From NCBI GenBank assembly GCA_016706865.1, contig JADJIS010000003.1, positions 868,001 through 932,000 on the forward strand: a stretch of DNA of 64,000 nucleotides. Reading direction: 5' to 3'. The translations under genes and the position numbers were made by a program. The stretch is from Bacteroidota bacterium. Its GTDB lineage: Bacteria; Bacteroidota; Bacteroidia; Chitinophagales; BACL12. This document shows positions 8,526 to 17,055 of this stretch, piece by piece (within the stretch, counting starts at the first letter, position 1; every line of letters starts with the position of its first letter). The notes below the pieces were generated by a model. The model worked only from the letters and a program-made list of their open reading frames with translations. It did no database searches and was not told the origin of the DNA.

Positions 8526-8778
8526 ACACCCTCGACCTACCAGGTTTTTTTTAACCTGTGAGGTCTGAGGGAAGGGGGAGAAGAATTAAAAATGAAAGAA
8601 TGAAGGAATGAACACCCTCGACCTACCAGGTTTTTTTTAACCTGTGAGGTCTGAGGGAATGGGGAGAAGAATTAAAAATGAAAGAATGAAGGAATGAACA
8701 CCCTCGACCTACCAGGTTTTTTTTAACCTGTGAGGTCTGAGGGAAGGGGGAGAAGAATTAAGAATGAAGGAATGAAAT
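8521..8778. repeat. 86-bp tandem repeat (3 copies) carrying a REP-like hairpin
   Basis: The motif CCCTCGACC occurs at 8529, 8615 and 8701, a period of exactly 86 bp. Each copy holds an imperfect hairpin, CCCTCGACCTACCAGGTT, a T/A-rich loop, then AACCTGTGAGGTCTGAGGG, followed by a purine-rich tail (GAAGGAATGAA-type). The same hairpin appears four times, in the opposite orientation, at 15282-15588, and a relative lies at 12652-12682. Confidence 0.93.
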
Positions 8779-8787
8779 AATTAAATG

Positions 8788-9040
8788 GAAAAAAAAGGGA
8801 ACCCGCCAGTAGTCGGGCAGGCACTGATGACGCGGATTGGGCGGATTTAAAAGGATAAAAAAATTAAATAATTTAAATAATAGTAATAATCGGAGCGAGT
8901 GAGGCTCTCGCTCTTAGCGAGGGTCTCACTAATGGATTAAATAAAAAAAACAAAAGGTTAAAAAAAAAGGGGAACCCGCCAGTAGTCGGGCAGGCACTGA
9001 TGACGCGGATTAAGCGGATTTAAAAGGATAAAAAAAATGA
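8788..9040. repeat. Two copies of a composite repeat (GCGGATTT-AAAAGGATAAAA) with an intervening GAG hairpin
   Basis: Copies at 8788-8865 and 8961-9038 read A-run, GGGAAC, then CCGCCAGTAGTCGGGCAGG (a small palindromic segment), then ACTGATGACGCGGATT, GCGGATTTAAAAGGATAAAA. A third copy on the other strand at 46690-46744 lacks the CCGCCAGTAGTCGGGCAGG segment. Between the first two copies, at 8899-8929, is a hairpin of the GAG family (GTGAGGCTCTCGCT, loop, AGCGAGGGTCTCAC). Confidence 0.88.
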
Positions 9041-9526
9041 AAAACGAACGCAGAATTTCTCTTTGCTTAAGTTCACATTCGAATATTAATTTTCGTAGAA
9101 AATTAATCCTTAAGGTTTCATGAAATATTAATGAAGACAGAAATCTATTTTTCTACCGAAAACCAAACTCACGCCTCACGCTTCACGATTCACGAAAAAT
9201 AGACTTAAGGAAGAAGCAAATACATTTGAATTGCGAAATTTAAACTTCAGATTCACGATTGACGATTCAAGATTGACCGTCAGTGGTTGGTGAAAAACAC
9301 ACAGCCACGGCGTCTAGGACAGACTCACGCTTCACGCTTCACGAAAATTGTCATAAGGCGGAAATAATAACATTCCCCTCAGTGGTTGGTGAAAACCCAC
9401 AATCAAGGCGTACTTTGCGGATTCACGAATGACGATTGACGATTCACGAAAATTAGTAATGAGTTATGAGTAATGAGGTTGTCATCCCGAAAGGAAGCGC
9501 TCCGAATTAAGCAGCATTTACCAGAT
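9041..9526. repeat. Gene-free spacer with GATTCAC/GTAATGA heptamer arrays
   Basis: No gene is seen. Short arrays of a 7-nt unit related to GATTCAC/GCTTCAC occur near 9168-9195, 9246-9275, 9323-9345, 9419-9451 and 9522-9539, with a GAGTAAT/GAGTTAT array at 9454-9477. A direct repeat beginning CAGTGGTTGGTGAAAA appears near 9281 and 9380. The sequence GTCATCCCGAAAGG sits at 9481. The last array supplies the stop codon of the peroxiredoxin gene on the minus strand. Confidence 0.75.
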
Positions 9527-10009
9527 TCACGATTCACGCCCTACAATATCCGTCAAAACCTTCTTTATTGCATCAAAATCAGGAATTTTCCCTGCATCTT
9601 CTAAAATTTCTATGTAACGAATAATTCCTTCTCCGTCAATAATAAATGCACTGCGTTTGGAAACACCTTTTAATTCCATTCCCCATCGGTCTTGAAGGCA
9701 ACCATAAGTTTCAGAAACTGTTTTATTAAAATCGCTGAGTAATGGGAAATTGAGATTTTGTTGATTGCGATATTCCTTTAATGAATAAGGCGCATCCACA
9801 CTTATTCCCAAAACCTTTGCATTTATGTTATTGTAAAATGATATATCATCTCGGGTACTGCATAATTCCTTCGTGCATGTAGAGGTAAACGCAAATGGAA
9901 AAAATAATAATAAAAAAGGAGTTCCCTTATGTTCGCTTAAACGAAAGGGATTTTTATCAGTATCATACATTAAAAAATCAGGAGCCGGCTGACCGATTTC
10001 AAGTTTCAT
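9527..10009 (-). CDS. Peroxiredoxin, AhpC/TSA family (PrxQ/AhpE-like)
   Basis: A 160-residue thioredoxin-fold peroxidase. The active site PFAFTSTC gives peroxidatic Cys45 in the PxxxTxxC motif, and a second Cys at 50 (CTKELC) is in the position of the resolving Cys of PrxQ/BCP enzymes. It reduces hydrogen peroxide or organic hydroperoxides using a thioredoxin-like donor. No signal peptide, so cytoplasmic. The terminal residues RES and the stop TGA are written by the GATTCAC heptamer array that abuts the gene. It is divergent from the aquaporin gene. Confidence 0.9.
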   Translation of the reverse strand: MKLEIGQPAPDFLMYDTDKNPFRLSEHKGTPFLLLFFPFAFTSTCTKELCSTRDDISFYNNINAKVLGISVDAPYSLKEYRNQQNLNFPLLSDFNKTVSETYGCLQDRWGMELKGVSKRSAFIIDGEGIIRYIEILEDAGKIPDFDAIKKVLTDIVGRES

Positions 10010-10206
10010 TTTTATTTTTTTGTAAAATTAGACAATGTAAAGTTGTAAAAGATTCATTCAATTGAACGTTGTTCTAACATAGGTTTCTAAGAATTGTTCG
10101 AATCTGAATAACAATATATCATACAGTTTCTGTGCAATAGTTAATAAATGCATTTGTTTGGAAAAAATATAATTTCAACATTTGTGAACATTTAAAAACA
10201 GGCAAA

Positions 10207-10827
10207 ATGAAAAAACTAATTATCGAATTTATCGGGACCATGTTCCTGGTTTTGGTTATCGGGGTATCCGGTAATCCCTTGGCTATCGGAGCAATTTTGA
10301 TGGTTATGATCTATATGGGCGGACATATCAGTGGGGGTCATTTTAATCCTGCAGTTACTACTGCTGTATTGCTCCGTGGTAAAATAGCTGCCAAAGAGGC
10401 AATGCAATACTGGGGAGCACAAATATTTGGAGGTTTAGTTGGAGCTGCCGTTGCGCATTGGCTAAAGGGTGGACCTACTGAAGTTGCAGTTGCTGAAGGT
10501 ATGTGGATGGAAGCAATAGCAGGAGAGTTACTTTTTACATTTGCATTGGCTTCAGTAGTGTTAAATGTTGCAACATCTACCGAAAACTCAGGTAATTCGT
10601 TTTATGGTTTGGCAATTGGTTTCACTGTTTTTGCAGGGGCAATGACGGTTGGAAATATTTCCGGAGGAGCTTTTAACCCGGCTGTAAGTATCAGTCACAA
10701 TCTTATGGCCTTGAATTTCAGTGATTTAGGCGCTGGAAACTGGTGTGATATGTTGCTGCATATTGTTTGTGCAATGGTAGGAGGTGCAGTTGCTGCAAGT
10801 GTCTATAAAATGACCAATTCCGATTAA
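10207..10827 (+). CDS. MIP family channel (aquaporin-like)
   Basis: A 206-residue membrane protein with six predicted helices and both half-helix NPA boxes: GGHFNPAV (Asn47-Pro48-Ala49) and GGAFNPAV (Asn157-Pro158-Ala159). The family conducts water or small neutral solutes. In classical aquaporins the second box reads NPAR, and the Arg forms part of the selectivity filter; here Val occupies that place, so substrate selection may differ from AqpZ. The N-terminal half is short compared with E. coli AqpZ (231 residues). Confidence 0.88.
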   Translation: MKKLIIEFIGTMFLVLVIGVSGNPLAIGAILMVMIYMGGHISGGHFNPAVTTAVLLRGKIAAKEAMQYWGAQIFGGLVGAAVAHWLKGGPTEVAVAEGMWMEAIAGELLFTFALASVVLNVATSTENSGNSFYGLAIGFTVFAGAMTVGNISGGAFNPAVSISHNLMALNFSDLGAGNWCDMLLHIVCAMVGGAVAASVYKMTNSD

Positions 10828-10908
10828 CTTTGATCCAAATTTAATTTTTTCAAAAAAAAGAGATATATTTATCTTCGTATTATTAATTAACAAATAAAAA
10901 AACAAAGT

Positions 10909-11823
10909 ATGAAAATTCGTTTACTATTAGCAACCTCTTTAATTACCCTCACAACTGTTTCCTACAGCCAGGTTCCGAATGGCGACATGGAGGATTGGAC
11001 AGTATATACTTCAGTTGCGTCTGGAATTTCCTGTGATGTACCAGATGGTTGGGATGTGCCGGATAAAATTGCTGCCGATCTTGGAATTTCTGACAGAAAC
11101 TGTGAAAGAAATTCTGATAATGTGCATGGTGGTTCTTTTGCAGCAAAACTTACTACTAAAACCTTAGATGTTTTGGGAACTCCTTTAGATGTTCCTGGTA
11201 CAATTACAACAGGTGTTATTTCTTTTGATTTTGTAACATTTACACCAGCAGTTGCCGGTGGTGCAGCCATTTCAAGCAATTATGATCAATTGGGTGGATT
11301 TTACCAATACGCTCCATCTGGTTCTGACACAATGAACATTGCAGTTTTAATGTTTTTAGGAACTGACACTGTTGGTGCTGGTCAATACCGCGATCCAAAC
11401 ACCTCTGCAGGTTATGTTTCTTTTGTTTGTCCAATCACTTATTTTGCTCCCGTAATTCCTGACAAAATGCAAATAACCATTACATCTTCCGGTGGATTTA
11501 CTTCATTGGTTCCGGGTTCTGTTTTATATGTGGATGATCTTGAAGTTACTGGTGGAGTAGGAGTTGAAGAATGGAATGGTTACGGTATCAAACGCAACGT
11601 TTATCCTAACCCTGCTTCTGATTATATCAATATCAACAACCCAGCAACAAACGACGTTACAATTGAAGTTTACAGCTTGAGCGGACAAAGAGTTGATGTT
11701 AAAACATTATCTCCTGATATGAATAGCATCAATCTTGATTCTTATTCAAGTGGTATCTATTCTTTCCGTTTAGTAGATAATGGAACTGTAGTTTATAGCA
11801 ACAAGTTTGTGGTTAAAAAGTAA
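10909..11823 (+). CDS. Secreted protein with T9SS type A C-terminal sorting domain
   Basis: A 304-residue protein with a Sec signal peptide (residues 1-20, cleaved after SYS). Residues 22-215 form a domain starting with PNGDMEDW, similar to carbohydrate-binding/PCMD-like modules of Bacteroidota surface proteins, of unknown ligand. Residues about 230-304 are a clear T9SS sorting domain: VYPNPASDYI, IEVYSLSGQRV, SSGIYSFRLVDNG and the terminal KFVVKK. The product is exported through the outer membrane by T9SS. A strong terminator follows 19 bp after the stop. Confidence 0.85.
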   Translation: MKIRLLLATSLITLTTVSYSQVPNGDMEDWTVYTSVASGISCDVPDGWDVPDKIAADLGISDRNCERNSDNVHGGSFAAKLTTKTLDVLGTPLDVPGTITTGVISFDFVTFTPAVAGGAAISSNYDQLGGFYQYAPSGSDTMNIAVLMFLGTDTVGAGQYRDPNTSAGYVSFVCPITYFAPVIPDKMQITITSSGGFTSLVPGSVLYVDDLEVTGGVGVEEWNGYGIKRNVYPNPASDYININNPATNDVTIEVYSLSGQRVDVKTLSPDMNSINLDSYSSGIYSFRLVDNGTVVYSNKFVVKK

Positions 11824-11841
11824 TTTAAGAATAACTTTTTT

Positions 11842-11878
11842 AAAAGGCTGTTTTCGCAAGAAAGCAGCCTTTTTTTTC
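11842..11878 (+). terminator. Intrinsic terminator after the T9SS protein gene
   Basis: The stem AAAGGCTG pairs with CAGCCTTT around a 14-nt loop and runs straight into eight T residues. Confidence 0.85.
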
Positions 11879-11879
11879 G

Positions 11880-12625
11880 CACGGAATGAAGTCCGTGGTT
11901 ACAAGATGTGTCGTCCTTTCAGGACTTAGATTATATTCAACCTAATTATATAGATCCGCTTAATTCTCACGGACTGAAGTCCGTGGATACAAGATGGATC
12001 GTCCTTTCAGGACTAAGATTCTATTCAACCTCATGATATAGATCCGAAGGATCGTTACATCTTGTAAGGAGGGACTTTAGTCCCTCCGGTTATGGGCAGT
12101 GCTGAGATCATCTCATCATAATTATGCAGATCCGCTTAATTCTCACGGACTGAAGTCCGTGGTTACAAGATGGATCGTCCTTTCAGGACTTAGGTTCTAT
12201 TCAACCTCATGATATAGATCCGAAGGATCGTTACATCTTGTAAGGAGGGACTTTAGTCCCTCCGGTTATGTGCAGTGCTGAGATCATACTCATCATAATA
12301 ATGCAGATCCGCTTAATACTCACGTACTGAAGTCCGTGGTTACAAGATGGATCGTCCTTTCAGGACTTAGGTTCTATTCAACCTCATGATATAGATCCGA
12401 AGGATCGTTACATCTTGTAAGGAGGGACTTTAGTCCCTCCGGTTATGGGCAGTGCTGAGATCATACTCATCATAATTATGCAGATCCGCTTAATTCTCAC
12501 GGACTGAAGTCCGTGGTTACAAGATGTGTCGTCCTTTCAGGACTGGATTATATTCAGCCTAATCAAATAGATCCGAAGGATCGTTACATTTTGTAAGGAG
12601 GACTTAAGGCTTACCGGTTATTATA
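11880..12625. repeat. About 177-bp composite repeat array of nested hairpins (about 4 copies)
   Basis: The landmark GATCCGCTTAA starts at 11953, 12129, 12306 and 12483, so units are 176-177 bp. Each unit contains small perfect hairpins: ACGGACT-GA-AGTCCGT, GTCCT-TTC-AGGAC, GATCC-GAA-GGATC and GGGACT-TT-AGTCCC. It also holds a long-range inverted pair, GTTACAAGATG versus CATCTTGTAA. No coding frame is credible. Related shorter units lie at 46523-46655. Confidence 0.9.
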
Positions 12626-12651
12626 TTCTTCTTCAACCATATTTGCCAAAA

Positions 12652-12682
12652 GACCTCACAGGTTTTCAAAACCTCTGAGGTC
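12652..12682. repeat. Hairpin related to the CCTCAGACC REP family
   Basis: GACCTCACAGGTTTT and AAAACCTCTGAGGTC pair almost completely around a single C. The core ACCTCACAGGTT is shared with the hairpins at 8529 and 15282. The remaining gene-free bases to 12860 contain GTCCGGCTGTTCATTGGTA-type repeats only. Confidence 0.7.
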
Positions 12683-12862
12683 GACGGGGTCGCGGCTGTT
12701 CATTAGTACATTATATCATTTGTTAATTTATTAGTCTGGTAATTTGATAATTGATCCCAGTCCGGATGTTTATAGACCGAAGGTCCGGCTGTTCATTGGT
12801 ATCCGTCGAAAAGCCGGACAGGCATTGGTAAATTATTTTGGCTGTTCATCGGTACATCAAAA

Positions 12863-12890
12863 AAGGCCGTCTTTTCAGAACAGCCTTCTT
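12863..12890 (-). terminator. Intrinsic terminator of the Hsp20 gene
   Basis: On the minus strand AAGGCTGT pairs with ACGGCCTT (one G-U pair) and is followed by a T-run. It lies 33 bp after the Hsp20 stop codon. Confidence 0.75.
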
Positions 12891-12922
12891 TTTCACTTGA
12901 AAAAAACCACCTTAACTCACAC

Positions 12923-13360
12923 TCATTTAATTTCTACTTTTTTAACGGTTGTTTCTACGCTTACTTCTTTTTTAGGGAGGTTAAGATGAAGAATACCATT
13001 TTCATAAATTGCTTCTATTTTTTCAGCTGCAACATTTTCAGGTAAGGTAAATGTGCGTTTAAAACTGCCGAAAGAAAATTCTTTTCTGCTGTAATTTTTT
13101 TCTTTTACCTCATTGCTTATTTCTTTTTTACCGGAAATGGTGAGGTATTCTTTGTCGATCTGAACATCAAAATTTTGTTTTTCAAAACCGGGAACTGCAA
13201 ATTCTAATTTGAATTCTTTTTCGGTTTCAGAAACATTTACAGATGGAACAAATTCTCCCTTATCTTCAAGATATTTTTCAGGGAAATTGTTGTTGAAGAA
13301 GTTCTCAAATACATTTACTAATGCAGGAACTCCGTTTGGTCTACGTCTTACGGTTAACAT
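12923..13360 (-). CDS. Small heat-shock protein, Hsp20/alpha-crystallin family
   Basis: A 145-residue protein with the alpha-crystallin domain from about residue 35 to 135, ending in the hallmark GILHLNLPKKE (A-x-x-x-n-G-v-L type). It acts as an ATP-independent holdase that binds unfolding proteins in the cytoplasm as oligomers. The C-terminal tail (VETTVKKVEIK) contains a V-x-I oligomerisation motif. It stands alone, with about 400 bp of spacer upstream and its own terminator. Confidence 0.93.
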   Translation of the reverse strand: MLTVRRRPNGVPALVNVFENFFNNNFPEKYLEDKGEFVPSVNVSETEKEFKLEFAVPGFEKQNFDVQIDKEYLTISGKKEISNEVKEKNYSRKEFSFGSFKRTFTLPENVAAEKIEAIYENGILHLNLPKKEVSVETTVKKVEIK

Positions 13361-13664
13361 ATCGTTTATTTTTTTTTGTTTTAATTATTAAATAATTTTA
13401 ATTCCAATTTTAAGTTGAACTGTCTAGCTATAACAGATCAATTTTTTTAGATCTTTGTTTTGCAATTGCAAGATGCTTTGGACAAACTAAATACCAAACC
13501 GATTTGAGACATGGTTGGCTGACAAAATGTAATTAAATGGAAATCTTACATACACGAATTGTCATAGCGTAGGAGAATTAATTGACAAATTTTCCGATTT
13601 TAATCTCTTTAAACTTTCAATTCCTTTAAAATCGGTCCTTGTTTGGTATGATGGGTTATAATAT

Positions 13665-13731
13665 CACCCCTAGCGGGGTTTGTGTTTTTTATTTATTACG
13701 TTACTATAATAATGTCACCCCTAACGGGGTT
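13665..13731. repeat. Pair of CACCCC-TAGC-GGGGTT hairpins
   Basis: CACCCCTAGCGGGGTTTG (13665) and CACCCCTAACGGGGTTTG (13716) are near-identical short stem-loops 51 bp apart, in the 397-bp gap between the Hsp20 promoter region and the end of the phosphoesterase gene. They may end transcription of the minus-strand phosphoesterase/miaA unit, although the T-run is short. The rest of the gap (13361-13660) shows nothing I can name. Confidence 0.7.
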
Positions 13732-13757
13732 TGCCTTTTGATTCAATTATGGGATAT

Positions 13758-14267
13758 TTAAGAATTAATACTCCCACGTTTTCCGAGTTCAATAACTTCC
13801 GGTTGTAGTATTTTTCCGGCTTCAATTGAAAACCTGATCATTGTTCTCATTTTGTGAAAACCGTGCACTCCGGCAGCTCCGGGATTCATACACAACATGT
13901 TGTATTTCTGGTCGCGCATTACTTTTAAAATGTGGGAGTGCCCGCAAATAAATAATTGGGGAGGATTGACTTCTAATATTTGCCTGACCCTTCTTTCATA
14001 ATGTCCGGGATAACCTCCTATATGTGTTATATAAACATCGAGTCCATTTATAATAAATCTATTGTCGAGCGGATAAATAACGCGCAGATCTTTTCCGTCA
14101 ATATTTCCATACACTGCTCGCATGGGTCTTATTTTTTCCAATTTATCTGCAACTTCCACATTTCCAATATCACCCGCATGCCAGATCTCATCCGCCCAAT
14201 TGCAGTGAGCTATGATCTTATCATCAAGAAAACTATGCGTGTCGGAGAGGAGGAGGATTTTTTTCAT
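13758..14267 (-). CDS. Metallophosphoesterase, YfcE/MJ0936 family
   Basis: A 169-residue single-domain calcineurin-like phosphoesterase with all metal-binding blocks: SDTH (8-11), GDIGN near 37, GNIDG near 60, and GHSH near 112. Members hydrolyse phosphodiesters such as cNMPs or model substrates in the cytoplasm; the physiological substrate is unknown. It is 70 bp downstream of miaA on the same strand. Confidence 0.88.
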   Translation of the reverse strand: MKKILLLSDTHSFLDDKIIAHCNWADEIWHAGDIGNVEVADKLEKIRPMRAVYGNIDGKDLRVIYPLDNRFIINGLDVYITHIGGYPGHYERRVRQILEVNPPQLFICGHSHILKVMRDQKYNMLCMNPGAAGVHGFHKMRTMIRFSIEAGKILQPEVIELGKRGSINS

Positions 14268-14337
14268 GTTAAATTATAGTTTCAGGGAGAAATCAATTAC
14301 CAAATTGACAATTATTAAATTGACAATTTGTTAATTT

Positions 14338-15246
14338 TCAATTTATTAATTGAGCCTCAACAAGGGATTGAATTTTTTCGTAATCATCAGCGTTAATCCA
14401 TACAAATTCCTTATCCTTTCTAAACCATGTCATTTGACGTTTGGCGTAGTTTCGGGTGTTTTGTTTTATTTTTTCGATGGCTGTTTTCAGGTCGGTGGTG
14501 TTTTCTAAATAATCAAAAAGTTCGGAATACCCTACTGTTTGCAATGCATTTAAATGGCGTAGTGGAAACAAATTTTCAGCCTCTTTTAATAATCCATTAT
14601 CAATCATTTTATCTACGCGGTTGTTAATAATATTGTATAAAGTTTCTCTTTCTATTTCAAGACAAATCTTTATTGATTTAAATGGTCTTTCAGGAGTTTC
14701 ACGGATATGAAAGGTAGATATTGGTTTTCCCGTTGCATAAAATACTTCCAATGCTCTGATCAATCGCACAGGGTTTTGAATATCAACTTTTTTATAATAT
14801 TCCGGATCCACATCTTCCAGTTTAATTTGTAATGCCTCAATTCCCTGTGTTTCAAATAATTCCTGCAGAGATTCCCTTATTTCCGGATCTGCGGAAGGCA
14901 ATACATCCAAACCTTCGGTGACAGCCCTAATAAATAATCCTGCGCCACCGGTCATAATTACAACATCATGCGTTTTAAATAATTCATTTAATTTCTCTAA
15001 AACATCCTTTTCATATTGTCCAACATTATAAACATCATTAACGGATAAAAAATTAATAAAATGATGTGGGATTAATTTTAATTGTTCGTCAGTAGGTTTT
15101 GCAGTTCCAATATTCATTTCCTTATAAAACTGTCTTGCATCCGCAGAAATTATATCTGTATTAAAATGTTGCGCAAGTCTTATTGCAATAGCGGTTTTAC
15201 CAACTGCTGTTGGTCCGGCTATTACGATAAGATGTTTTTCATTCAT
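14338..15246 (-). CDS. miaA: tRNA dimethylallyltransferase MiaA
   Basis: A 302-residue enzyme with the P-loop GPTAVGKTA at residues 11-19, the TDIISADARQFYKEMNIGTAKP block, and the C-terminal QTVGYSELFDYL and RNYAKRQMTWFRKD motifs specific for MiaA. It adds dimethylallyl to A37 of tRNAs reading UNN codons. The stop codon lies in an AATTGTC-type repeat array (14300-14345). Confidence 0.95.
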   Translation of the reverse strand: MNEKHLIVIAGPTAVGKTAIAIRLAQHFNTDIISADARQFYKEMNIGTAKPTDEQLKLIPHHFINFLSVNDVYNVGQYEKDVLEKLNELFKTHDVVIMTGGAGLFIRAVTEGLDVLPSADPEIRESLQELFETQGIEALQIKLEDVDPEYYKKVDIQNPVRLIRALEVFYATGKPISTFHIRETPERPFKSIKICLEIERETLYNIINNRVDKMIDNGLLKEAENLFPLRHLNALQTVGYSELFDYLENTTDLKTAIEKIKQNTRNYAKRQMTWFRKDKEFVWINADDYEKIQSLVEAQLIN

Positions 15247-15281
15247 AAATTAACTATCGATTGCACCTCTTCTTCGCCCTT

Positions 15282-15588
15282 CCCTCAGACCTCACAGATT
15301 AAAAAAATCTGGTAGGTCGAGGGTTTAATTCTTTCATTCCTTCATTATTCATTTTCTTTTCCCATCCCTCAGACCTCACAGGTTAAAAAAAACCTGGTAG
15401 GTCGAGGGTTTAATTCTTTCATTCTTTCAATCCTTCATCATTCATTTTCTTTTTCATTCCCTCAGATCTCACAGGTTAAAAAAAACCTTGTAGGCGAGGG
15501 TTGAATCATTCTTTCATTCTTTCATTCTTAATTAAATTCCCCCTTCCCTCAGACCTCACAGGTTAAAAAAAACCTGGTAGGTCGAGGG
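15282..15588. repeat. Four copies of the CCCTCAGACCTCACAGGTT REP-like hairpin
   Basis: Copies at 15282-15323, 15366-15408, 15459-15500 and 15546-15588. Each reads CCCTCAGACCTCACAGGTT, an A-rich loop, then AACCTGGTAGGTCGAGGG, with pyrimidine-rich spacers (TTCTTTCATTC). They fill the 343-bp gap between miaA and the nucleotidyltransferase gene, and the last ends one base from that gene's stop. They are the reverse orientation of the family at 8521-8778. Confidence 0.95.
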
Positions 15589-15589
15589 C

Positions 15590-17029
15590 CTAATTTTTTA
15601 ACCCCAACTCAGCACCTTTATTCATCATCAATTGATATGCGGCATCATAATTATTCGGAATTACGCCATCCAAGATCGCTTCCCGTATATGATCTTTTAT
15701 TATTCCAACTTCACGACCGGGTTTGAGATTAAATGTTTGCATAATTAATTCTCCGGTTATTGGTGGTTGAAAATTTCTTAGATGATCGCGTTCTTCCAGA
15801 TCTATGATCTTTTGTTTCACCATCTCGAAATTTTCTTTATAACGTTTTACTTTCAGACGATTCTTTGTGGTGATATCAGCATTACACAATAATAAAAGAC
15901 TTTCCATATCATCACCTGCTTCAAATAATAATCTTCGTATGGCGCTGTCGGTTACATTTTCTTTTGTGAGCGAAATTGGTCGCAGGTGCAATAAAACTAA
16001 TTTCTCCACAAAACGCATTTCATTTTGTAGTGGTAATTTTAATTTTTTAAATATTTGTTTAGTCATGCGTGCGCCAACTACTTCGTGACCATGAAAGGTC
16101 CATCCGATTTTCGCATCGAATTTTTTTGTAGCGGGTTTTGCGATATCATGTAAAATTGCGGCCCAGCGCAACCAAAGATCATTTGTGTAAGGAACTAAAT
16201 TATCCAGCACTTCCAAAGTGTGATAAAAATTATTTTTATGTCCCTTGCCATCAATTATTTCGGTGCCATGTAAATTATAAAATTCAGGGAAAATAATTTC
16301 CAAAAGTCCCGTTTCCGATAATAAAATAAATCCTTTGGAAGGAGTTACAGCTAAAATTATTTTATTTAATTCGTCGGTGATCCTTTCCTGAGATATAATT
16401 TTAATGCGTTCCTTATTATTGGAAATCGCATCTAAAGTACTTTGTTCAATAGTAAAATCCAATTGTGTTGCAAACCTGATCGCACGCATCATACGCAAAG
16501 GATCATCAGAAAAAGTAATATTGGGATCTGTTGGAGTGCGAAGGATTTTATCCTCGAGATCCTGCATTCCATTAAATGGATCGACCAATATCCCCCAATC
16601 TTTTTTTTGTAAAGAAATTGCCATTGCATTAATAGAAAAATCTCGACGCAACTGATCATCTTCCAATGTGCCATCTTCTACGATCGGTTTTCTTGAGTCC
16701 CGCTGGTAAGATTCTCTTCTTGCACCAACAAATTCGAGTTCTAAACCCGCATAGGTAAAATGTGCGGTCCCGAAATTTTTAAATTCATTAACCAAAGGTT
16801 TTCCGGGTAGGAGAGAGGCGATTTTTTTTGCAAGCTCAATACCACTTCCCACACAAACAAAATCGATATCTTTTTTAAAATCGCGATACAATAATTTATC
16901 ACGTACATATCCCCCCACAATATAACAAGGGTAATTCAACTCCTCCGACACGGCAGTAATTTTTTCGAAAAGAAATTTTTCTTCTTTCGTAAAATGGAAA
17001 TTTATTTTATGTGTCTTTGGATCAACCAT
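15590..17029 (-). CDS. CCA-adding tRNA nucleotidyltransferase / poly(A) polymerase family with HD domain
   Basis: A 479-residue class II nucleotidyltransferase. The head domain has YIVGGYVRDKLL followed by KKDIDFV (catalytic Asp-x-Asp) near residues 36-58, then the RRDFSINAMA block and DPLRMMRAIRFA. The C-terminal half has an HD phosphohydrolase motif (LRWAAILHDIAKP near residue 290). It would add or repair the 3' CCA of tRNA. Sequence alone does not exclude a poly(A) polymerase role. Gene ends directly at a REP-like hairpin. Confidence 0.9.
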   Translation of the reverse strand: MVDPKTHKINFHFTKEEKFLFEKITAVSEELNYPCYIVGGYVRDKLLYRDFKKDIDFVCVGSGIELAKKIASLLPGKPLVNEFKNFGTAHFTYAGLELEFVGARRESYQRDSRKPIVEDGTLEDDQLRRDFSINAMAISLQKKDWGILVDPFNGMQDLEDKILRTPTDPNITFSDDPLRMMRAIRFATQLDFTIEQSTLDAISNNKERIKIISQERITDELNKIILAVTPSKGFILLSETGLLEIIFPEFYNLHGTEIIDGKGHKNNFYHTLEVLDNLVPYTNDLWLRWAAILHDIAKPATKKFDAKIGWTFHGHEVVGARMTKQIFKKLKLPLQNEMRFVEKLVLLHLRPISLTKENVTDSAIRRLLFEAGDDMESLLLLCNADITTKNRLKVKRYKENFEMVKQKIIDLEERDHLRNFQPPITGELIMQTFNLKPGREVGIIKDHIREAILDGVIPNNYDAAYQLMMNKGAELGLKN

Positions 17030-17055
17030 TTATTAGTTCTCATATCAAAAATACA

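Noticed and set aside
11880..12625. Regularly spaced repeats considered as CRISPR
   Set aside because: Units are 177 bp and nearly identical throughout, with no unique spacers and no cas genes.
12744..12989. 81-codon frame
   Set aside because: It runs through repeat DNA and the Hsp20 terminator, then overlaps the Hsp20 gene on the opposite strand.
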